A program made the translations under genes and the position numbers. Positions 55,630 through 64,000 of a DNA stretch of 64,000 nt are shown piece after piece. Each line of letters begins with the position of its first letter. The first letter of the stretch is position 1. The notes below the pieces were generated by a model. It was not told the origin of the DNA and did not search any database. It saw only the letters and a program-made list of their open reading frames with translations. Source of the DNA: Tetrahymena thermophila SB210 (taxonomy: Eukaryota > Ciliophora > Oligohymenophorea > Hymenostomatida > Tetrahymenidae); NCBI RefSeq assembly GCF_000189635.1, contig NW_002476251.1, positions 186,001-250,000 on the forward strand. The letters are read 5' to 3'.

Positions 55630-57485
55630 ATGGACACATTATTAGATAAGAAAGATATTAATGCAAATGATAAAGATTTGCTAAAGAAAAAGAAGAAAAA
55701 CACATTTAGCTAAAAGGAAGTTTTTAGTGATGGCTATGATACAGATGGGTATAAAGATGAAGAAGATAGAAAGAAGTTAAATTAAATGAATGAAGTTGAT
55801 AGAGTAAATGAATTGAATAGAAGATTGGAGGAAAGAAATAATAAAAAATTTGATGACAAAATAGCAGAAAAGGCAGAAAAAGTTAAAACAACTGCAGGAG
55901 CTGCAGTAGCATCTAATATTTTTGTAGATCCTACCAATGGCTTAGACTAATCTAAAAAGAGTTAAGTAGAAAAGGATAAAATGCAGCTAAAAAAAGAATT
56001 AGAAACAAAAAGAGAAAAGTTAAAAGACTCAAATTCTCATTCTAATAATAATAATGATTATAATTTTTCACAATATGATGATTTTAAGAGTTAAACTCAT
56101 GGTCTAGCTCAGCACTAAAGAGAAAGAAATACTTAGAGTGAAGAATTTTAAAAATTAGTTAAATAGCTAACTCTCTCAAAAGATTATCTAAACAAGTTAC
56201 TACTTCGTTCTTATTTTCATGAATTAGTTAAGGGAGTATATGTTAAAGTTAGAATAGGTAAAATTATAATTTATTTTCTAAAAACATTTTTTTTAGACAA
56301 AAAAAAACTTTTTTAATTTTTAATATTTTCTAAAGAAGAAATATTTTTAAAAAAATAATAGAATCTAAAAATTTATATGAATAAATTACATATGTTGTAA
56401 TAAATATTACATTTCAATATTAAATTATTTATAAAAATTAGTATCTAGTCAAAATGTAATAAATATAAGCATTAATTAATTTAGTTATTTAAAATATAAA
56501 AAATTAAAACAAAAATCTGCACAAAGAAAAAAATCATTTTTTATTTTATAAAATCTATTTTCTGGTTTTTATTAACATTATTTAATTGTTATTATTTAGG
56601 AACAAAATACGAAATCTATAAAATAGAAGGTGCTCATGTAATTTATTTATTTATTTTCTTTTTTCATTTTTATACTTTTATTTATTAAATTTATTTTGTA
56701 AAAAGTCTGAAGGTAATAATACTGTTTTTACATTAAATAATGGACTCAAGACCAGAAAAATAGATTTACAATATATTTCAAACTAAAATCCTGATCAAGT
56801 TGAGCTATGTACTTACTATGAATAAAATAAACATGAAAAACTTCAGAGCTTAGTTGATAAAAAGAAGTAGTTTGATGACTTGATAAATAAAAAGTAAGAA
56901 AAGAGTGAGAAGCAAAAATATTAAGAGATAGACTAGCAAATTTCCTAAAAAATAGAGCAAGGATATTATGAAAAGCAGAATAATTTAAATGCTAATGAAA
57001 TTTAAACTAATATTGGTTTTTACAAAGATAGAATATTAGATATAGATTATATTGAGCAAAATTAGATATAAGTAGGTAAGTCAGAATTGGAAAAGCTCTA
57101 AAAAGACAAAGTTAGATTTTAAAAAAATGTAGAATACTTGTAAAAGTAAATTAAACTTGTTAAGCACTAAATAGTACCAATTTTTACCAAAAATGTTCTT
57201 GAAATGGGTTCTAAAATCAGTGAATAGGCACTAAATAAAAAAAATGCAAAAATTAAAGACAAAGCCATGATAAGAAGATAGAAAATTCAAAAATTACAAT
57301 AACCATATTTTGCCTTCGAAGAATAATTCAAGCAACTTTCTCAATACTCTACATCTATTTTATTGAAGGAAATAATTAAAAATAATCATTCAAGCTTGCA
57401 CCTTTCATCCTAAATATAAAAAGACTTAAGTCTTATTGATTGTTCTGATTAAACAATGCAATCTTTGATTTCTAACAAAAAATGA
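55630..57485 (+). CDS. RTF1: RTF1, Paf1-complex subunit
   Basis: ATG at 55630 and TGA at 57483-57485. Introns at 56258-56599 and 56638-56705 give 481 residues. Residues ~35-75 (FSDGYDTDGYKDEEDRKKLN, then MNEVDRVNELNRRLEERN) match the conserved 'DEEDR-L--M-E--RE-EL--R-E-R' block before the Plus3 domain. The Plus3 core follows at ~170-270: LVKQLTLSKDYLNKLLLR, GVYVKVRIGTKYEIYKIEG, VFTLNNGLKTRKIDLQYIS. The rest is a helical tail. RTF1 couples elongating RNA polymerase II to Spt5, H2B ubiquitylation and H3K4 methylation. The protein is shorter than animal RTF1 and lacks most of the acidic N-terminal region. The first intron (342 nt) sits in the Plus3 domain. Confidence 0.88.
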
Positions 57486-58265
57486 ATCTTTCAATTTCTC
57501 AAAAAATCAAAAAAGTAAATAATCTCAAACAATTTTTTCAACATAATTGAAGTTAAAACGATATTAATGTATTTATTTATAGTATTCACTTGGTTGTTTA
57601 TTTTATTTAGATACAGAAAATTTAATTATTTAAATTAGATTTTTTATTTATAAGTTTTTAATTTATTAATCCTTATTTAGGCAAATCTTTTTTTATGAAA
57701 GTAAAATTATTTGTTAAAAATCTAAACTGTGCTTTCATTCTTTCATTTTTATTATAATAAATAGCTAACTAAATTAATGGGTAGGTAGGTAGTTATCAAA
57801 TTTAAATTTTTTTATAGAGACACAATAAATAATTTATACAAACAAAATTAATGAATGTAGTTATCAATAATTTATACAGTAAAAAAAATAAGGAGATAAC
57901 AAATAGAATGGCGTAGAGTGAAGAGCAATTAAAAATCAGAGACAAAGAGACACTTACTTTACTTACTATTCTCTTTGCAAAAGAATTTATTTATTTAGTT
58001 TTGTTTTGTTTTCAAAAATAAAATAAATGCAAAAGTATTAAAAATTTTTTATATTATCTTAAACAAGTCGCCTAAAGTTAATTTATATTCACATACACAC
58101 ATGCTCTTATATATACATTAATTAATACATTGAAGCAAACATACAATATAAAAAATTAACTAATTCTTTATCAAAAATTATATAAATCAAAAATAAGTAT
58201 TCATTAAGCAACACACACTAGTAATAGTAGAAAAAAGGTATTTTAAACTTATTAGCAGTCCCTAT
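57486..58265. other. AT-rich spacer between tandem genes
   Basis: 780 bp. It includes a purine-rich patch at about 57890-57955 (ggagataacaaatagaatgg... gagacaaagagacac) that has no clear ORF and could be a leader. No RNA fold was identified. Confidence 0.45.
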
Positions 58266-60869
58266 ATGAAGCCAAATATTCCTATCCAAGGAGATTTCCA
58301 TTAATTTGCACCAGGCATGATTCCTGCTAACTGTTAATTCTAACAGATCGTACCAAATATCCCAGTTCCATAAGCTTAAGGCGCTATGTATAATATAGCA
58401 AATCCTCAATAGCAGATATATACAAAGAACATTTATTAGACATAGCCAATTTAGAAACGTCAGGAGTAATAATTTCAAAAATTTAAATAAATAGGTCATA
58501 TTTTATACTTGTTTTAAAACTAGGAAACCTAAAGAAAAGCAGAATTTCTAACAAGAGAAATATTATAAGGACAAGCCAGCAGATTTTAAATACCTGCATA
58601 GCCATGGATACTTGGTAAACAAAGAATTAGGTAGAGGTGGCTATGGTGTTGTGTATAAGGCATATGAATAGTATGAATAATTTCTTTTTTATATTTACCC
58701 TACTTAAAGAAGAATAGCCATTATTTCAAATTATTTAAAATTCTTTAAGTTAAGAAGAAAAGCGGGCATTATTTTCAAAATAGATTAAAGTTAAATTAGA
58801 TTGTAAATGAACATGAAACTAAAAAATAAGAATTTAAAATGATAAATTTTAATCCAATAAATCAGAATATAATTTTAATGTTTTCTAATGTTTCTTCTCA
58901 ATAAATACCAAAAAATCATGATCTATAATCCTAATATTTATTAAATATTACTCTCATTTTAATTGGTTTCCATAGCTGCTTTTCTTTTTTGTTAAAATCA
59001 GCTCATGATAAGAAATAATTAGAAAAAAAATAGAAATAAAATAGAATGAATTCGATTCTAATATATTATAGGCGCTTAATTTTATATGCTACAAAATTCA
59101 ATACTTTGATTTATGATAATTACTTTGCTTTGATTTTCTCTTTCTAAGCAAGCAAACAATATATTAAAATTCTATTTATATTAAATAGTCGAGATGGAGT
59201 AGTTAACAAAAAAAAGAAGTTTGCCATTAAAATTAATTTCCAAACTGTATCTCCGGAGCTTATATTTTCTGAAATAGCCTTTCTTACACTATTAAAAGGT
59301 TAACCTTGCACACCATAAATGGTAGACTTGTTCACTTAAGAAGAAAAGACTCACATAGTCATTGAGTACTTTAAATATGAGCCATTTATTGTAAATTTTC
59401 TTTATAATAATTGTTAAGCCAGCAAATATCTAACTTTTCTATTTCAAACTATTTTTAAAGAAATTCTTTGCAGAATCAAATATGGAAGAAATTAAACACT
59501 ACATTTATCAAATGCTTTTAGCTGTTAAAACTTTAAAATCTATGGGTATTTATCACAGAGATGTTAAGCCTGGTAATTTTCTGTATAACACTGCTGAGAA
59601 AAAGGGAATTTTGATCGATTACGGTTTATCTGAAATAGTAAAATTTATTTGATTGTTTAGAAAATAACTAATAGTTTATTTATTTATTTATTTAAACAAT
59701 AGGATGATAAATTTATTGAAAATTTGAAAGAATAATAGAGACAGAAAAAGGATCCTGAAATACAAAAAAAAATTGATCTTTACTAAAATATCAAAAAATG
59801 CGAAAAAATTGTAGGAAAAAATAAAATAGGTAAATATTTAAAAATAATTAGATAATATAATTAATATATTTATTTTATGTTAAATCAATAACTAGGTACT
59901 GAGTCTTTTATGCCTTTGGAATCTATTCTTAGATACAGGGATTAAGGATATTAAGTTGACATTTGGCCAATAGGTGTTGTATTCCTTTAGTTCTTATTGA
60001 AAAAGTATAACATATTCAACAATGTTAGAATGCAAAATAAACCTAATCAAAATAAAAATAATCACAATAAATCTGGTTAAATAAAAAACACTTATTTTAT
60101 CACTTTCATATTAGAGTTAGCTAATATTTTTGGATCAGATGCTGTTATTGAGCTTTGTAGAAAATATGGTAATTATCTTATTTTATTATAACTTTTTAAC
60201 GTTTTTTTCTATTTAGAGTATGAAGTGAGCTTGCCTAACGAGCTTCCCAAGGGACCAATTAACTTCAAAGAAATTATTAAAAAGTAATCATAAATTATTT
60301 AGATTTTTCATAACTTAACCATAATTTTTTTGCAATTTTGTAGAGAAGAGTTTGATGACGTAGCCAATGATTTGCTTACAAAGTTGATAGCACTTGACTA
60401 GGCAGATAGAATATCTGTTGAAGATGCCCTGAATCATCCATTTTTTGATAGTATAAGAGATTATGAAGCAAAAAAATAGCAATAATAATTATAAAATCAA
60501 TAAAATCTATAATAACAATAGTAATAATCTATTCATAAAAGTCAAATAATACAAATATCTCCTGATTAAATATCATAAGCTTAGTAACCTATTTAACAAA
60601 TGCCTAAGAAATCCCTTTCTTCTTAAAATGCTATGATTTAATAAGTAACTGTTGGAACTTAAATATAAAATAATCCATCAATCATGGGCTCTTATTAACC
60701 ATTTTTATATAACACTAATCCCGGAATATAAATTTTAGGACCATTATACAATTAATCTCCATTTCCTATTTAACAAGCAGGAGCTATTCCTTAAGTAGTG
60801 AACCCTTAAAGTTTTTAAGCATTTACTAATCCAAGCAAGAATGGTCTTAATATTTAACCACCTAAATGA
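58266..60869 (+). CDS. CDC7: CDC7-like protein kinase
   Basis: ATG at 58266 and TGA at 60867-60869. Introns at 58466-58523, 58671-59188, 59391-59460, 59638-59702, 59830-59895, 60169-60216 and 60284-60343 leave exactly 573 codons. Residues 1-95 are Pro/Gln-rich. Kinase motifs: GRGGYGVVYKAYE (~102), FAIKINFQT, catalytic YHRDVKPGNFLYN (~215) and IDYGLSE (DYG, ~236). A kinase insert follows, then GTESFMPLESILRYRDQGYQ, VDIWPIGVVFLQFLL and RISVEDALNHPFF. HRD-VKPGNFL and D-Y/F-GLSE/AQ with split activation and C-lobe inserts are typical of CDC7/DDK. The APE motif reads PLE, an unusual change. The tail is poly-Gln/Asn/Pro. CDC7 with DBF4 phosphorylates MCM at replication origins; that role is inferred from family. 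Confidence 0.75.
58671..59188 (+). other. Long intron in CDC7-like kinase
   Basis: A 518-nt GTATGA..AAATAG intron just after the glycine loop, at the same place in the kinase fold as the 480-nt intron of the kinase at 7799. No ORF or RNA was recognised inside. Confidence 0.7.
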
Positions 60870-61325
60870 AATACAAATTGTCTTTGTACTTATATTGAAC
60901 TTCTATAAAATATTTTAAATATTGAAACAAACCACTATTATTAAATTAGAACACTTTCTTAATAGTAATTATAATTATATAAATAGAATTATATTAAATA
61001 TTAAGTCTAGCTAGCTAGCTTGCTTGCTTTCTACCTTACTTGCTATCTAATATTTGTAATATATTAACATAGATGCTTATTTTTCAAAAGCGAAAGATCT
61101 GCATTTATTTGCAAGTATTTAATTAAAAAGAGCTACGTGTTTATATGGTTGATATTTAATTAATTACTTAATAAATAATATAAAATACTATATAATACAT
61201 TTTAATTATAAGTTTGTACTTTATTATGTATATTTGAATAGTGAGTGAGTAATGAATGAGTAATTAGTATCAATACCATTTCTGTCAATTTGGTCAAGTG
61301 TTTATGAAAAAATTCAAATTTTTAT
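60870..61325. other. AT-rich spacer, convergent 3' ends
   Basis: About 460 bp containing short direct repeats such as tagctagctagcttgcttgc (61011-61030). No gene or RNA was seen. Confidence 0.5.
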
Positions 61326-64000
61326 TCAAATCGCATTTGGTAATATTTGATTTGTGGTATTAAGTTTGAAACTAGTTAGATTATTTAAATAACTTTCTTA
61401 AAATTTCAATTTAAAAATTTATTTTGGTTCTAATTTTTGTTATAATAATTTATTTAGTTTTATAGTTATTTTCTTTAATTTAATTAACAAGTATTATTTT
61501 ATTTTTATTTACAATTTGAAATCATTTTTTTTAATAGCTTTTATTTTTTTTATGTTCAATTAGGTGAACCTGAGTTGCTCCATTTTTACCTTTTTTCGGT
61601 ATTGTCTTTACGCTTTAAATTAGAAAATTATAAATTTACTTTTGAGATTTTGAATTAAATGTTTATTGAGAATTACTGAATTGGTTAACTATTGTTTGAA
61701 GGCCTCTAGTTCCATACAAAATATATGATCAGAATTAAGCACACCTGATGGGGGTTATTTGATTTTTCCGAATTCCATAAATTCTTGGGATTATGATCTA
61801 AAATTTTTTCTTTCAAAATTAGTTGTATTGAATCGAGGATATACAGTTTTACTGAGATCAATGTTTTTACTCTCTTCTGTACTTTAAACCTTTACTTAGT
61901 TTAGCTTAAGCTTGATGGGACTTAGACTATTTGAAGGTGCTAATCCAAGACTATTATTCCTAGCTCTTACCGGTTAAGTACCTTGATTTTTCTATTTCTA
62001 AACATTTTAGTATGTTATTATATACTTTTTATTAAATTTAAAAAAATACTGAGTGTATTGGGTGCTTTTACTAATTATCTGAAAGTACAAGTTAGATTTC
62101 TGTCCTTGATAAATTTTCATTTGCTTTCTTTAAGGTTGAACTAAATTTGATTGGGGACTTAAGAATTAAAGGTTTAGTATGAAGTTCACTTAAAAACTTA
62201 ACATTTTCTAGCTATTGAGATTTTAATATTGAATTAGGTAGCTCTTCTTTTTCTTAAATAGATTTTTCTGTTGCTATTTTCTTAGGTGACTGATCATCTA
62301 ATAACACCTATGAAGTATTTAAAGTACTTTAAATCATAGCATTAGTATCATAATTTAAATTTTTGATATCTTTTGTAATCATAGGTAAAACGCTCGCTCC
62401 ACCTAATCCACTAATTCTATCCTATGCATTTTAGTAAAGTAAGTTAATTAAATTTTCAATAAGTCCCTCTAAAAAAATAATTTTTTCTTCACTTCCCGAC
62501 AGAGATTCCTTAAGAAAAAAATAAATTATGAATAAAAAAATCTATTATAAATTAAATAAAATTACTTTTACTATATTTTTGACGTTATTCTTAAGTTCCT
62601 ATTAAGTTAAAGAAATCACGCTATTAATTTAAGACTCCAACTCTTTATTTTTTACTTAATTAATTAATTAATTAATTAAAATTTCATTTTTATTTATTTA
62701 TTTAAAGAAAGAAAAATCCAATCGTAATTACATTAATAATGTTTGAATCTTGGAAATATATCATTAATTGCATTCTCTAATTTTTGTATTTCTTAATATG
62801 AATCTTTTGTATTTTTAGAAATTTTTTTATTAAGCAAGTCTACTTCCTCTTTCAAAGAGACAAACTGGGCTTTCTAATTGTGCTCTATTTGCATATTTAT
62901 GCTTCCTAATTCTTGACTATAAAAATTCTCTAATTTCTGTATCCTCATAGAACACTCATGAATATTTTTTTAGATTTTTTCTTAGTTTTACTCAGAATTA
63001 TGTTGAAAGAGAGAAATCATATTTTCAGTAATAGATTTTATTTGATCTATTTTCCTCTAAAATTCAAATGTATCTTTCTAAACAAGCTATATCTTTGTGT
63101 TGTAATCTAAGATAATTTCCTGTTGTTTTTGTTATACAGTGTTATTAACTTGAGTTTGAGCTGTTTAAAATTGCTAATTTTTTTGTAAATACTCTTTGCT
63201 TTCCCTGATTTGCTGCTTCATTCCTTAGAAGTCATTTTAGTTAATTTGTTCTATTTAAAATTATAGCTTTTTTTCTTTGTGAATTAAATTTGTATCTAAA
63301 GCCTTTATTTGCTCTCCTTACTCAATTATCTTTGGCTGAATATTTTAACTAAGCTTTTTTTCAAATTCAATTCTTTAGGCTTCTAGTTTTTCTTCTATTT
63401 TTTATAACTCCGTAGGTATATGACTTTCAATTATAAATGTGTTAATCATATTCCATATGACTTTAGCATTATCCAATTAAGTTTTCTCTGATTTATCTGA
63501 AGTATTAGATAAATTATTGTAATGCAGATCGAAATTCTTATTATTTTGAACAAATTATTCTGATTCTTCATTAGGATTAATATCAATAAGCTTTTAAGCT
63601 CTCTATTAAAGTAAAATAATATGAAAATTAGGTTTAATAAATAAGTAATAATTAAGTATCCTTTTGTAATATAAGATTTTTAAACTTTTCACAGTAAATT
63701 AACTCATATCTAAAAAAATATTTTAAAACAAATTTCTTTAAAAATAAAACATAAATGTTCTTCATTATTTATGAAATAGGATTTTAAATATCTTTTCAAA
63801 AAGAATGTGCACCAATTTTTGAAGATTTGATGTTAGTAGAATCCAAACAATTAATACAAATATACTAACTAAAATGAATTCATTTTTTAATTTTTTACCT
63901 AAAGATTGTTTGTTTCTTCATACAAGTTGTCTATCTTGGAACCTAACTACTAATCTATCTGCTTTAAATGGGTTTCGATTTACTCTTAATCTTTAACGTA
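61326..64000 (-). CDS. Coiled-coil protein, 5' end cut by window
   Basis: The frame on the minus strand enters from the right edge (QIDQQLGSKIDNLYEETNNL). It is joined across introns 63603-63898, ~62650-62742 and ~62516-62578, and through a junction near 62000-62100. It continues as a long coiled coil (EKLEAQRIEFEKKLSQN; RKIDQIKSITENMISLF; VSLKEEVDLLNKKIS). A Ser/Asn/Pro-rich region follows (LKSPIKFSS, NSLGLAPSNSLSPIKL). Convincing coding extends to about 61560; the last TGA in that frame is complement 61326-61328, but an earlier stop after splicing is possible. No enzymatic motif was seen; a cytoskeletal or basal-body structural role is only a guess. Confidence 0.7.

Overview
The window is macronuclear-type DNA of an oligohymenophorean ciliate, Tetrahymena-like. 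Every gene I could assemble reads in-frame TAA and TAG as glutamine and ends at TGA. Non-coding DNA is extremely AT-rich, and the genes carry many short GT..AG introns, mostly 41-110 nt. Because of the code, standard-code open reading frames here are nearly all fragments or shadows. I built the gene models by hand, translating with TAA/TAG = Gln and splicing where frames had to be joined. No telomeric C4A2 repeat, rRNA, tRNA or CRISPR array was seen.

Layout, left to right. A leucine-rich-repeat protein is cut by the left edge (+, ends 1475). Next come a 1314-residue coiled-coil protein (-, 2136-6301), a Ser/Thr kinase with a possible PH-like N-terminus (+, 7799-11270), an RRM protein with a C-terminal membrane anchor (-, 13092-14346) and a 48-residue membrane protein (-, 16241-16387). 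Then follows a block in which two similar-sized proteins, each with two cyclic-nucleotide-binding folds (-, 17041-20734; +, 24910-29031), flank a TEX9-like basal-body/cilium protein (+, 21899-23043) and a small coiled-coil gene (-, 23801-24213). An approximately 450-bp unit is tandemly duplicated in front of TEX9. Three further + genes are an Asn/Gln-rich orphan (29682-31827), a secreted or type I membrane orphan (32710-35438) and a large kinase with DFE in place of DFG (36850-41539).

The right third holds a 1350-residue coiled-coil/EF-hand/IQ/B-box-like protein (-, 42577-46981), head-to-head with a MORN-repeat protein (+, 47476-49301). It continues with a SEL1L/HRD3-like ERAD subunit (-, 50041-52855), a CHID1-like GH18-fold protein (+, 53640-55143), the Paf1-complex subunit RTF1 (+, 55630-57485), a CDC7-like kinase (+, 58266-60869) and a coiled-coil protein cut by the right edge (-, 61326-64000).

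The genes are individually transcribed eukaryotic genes and there is no operon logic. Themes are cilium/basal body (TEX9, EF-hand/IQ/B-box, MORN), signalling (three kinases, two cyclic-nucleotide-binding proteins), ER quality control and secretion (HRD3, CHID1) and nuclear functions (RTF1, CDC7). The observations most worth following are the tail-anchored RRM protein, the inverted pair of double-CNBD proteins around TEX9, the EF-hand/IQ/B-box architecture, the DFE kinase and the tandem duplication. I found no clear evidence of a mobile element or of a new multi-gene system.
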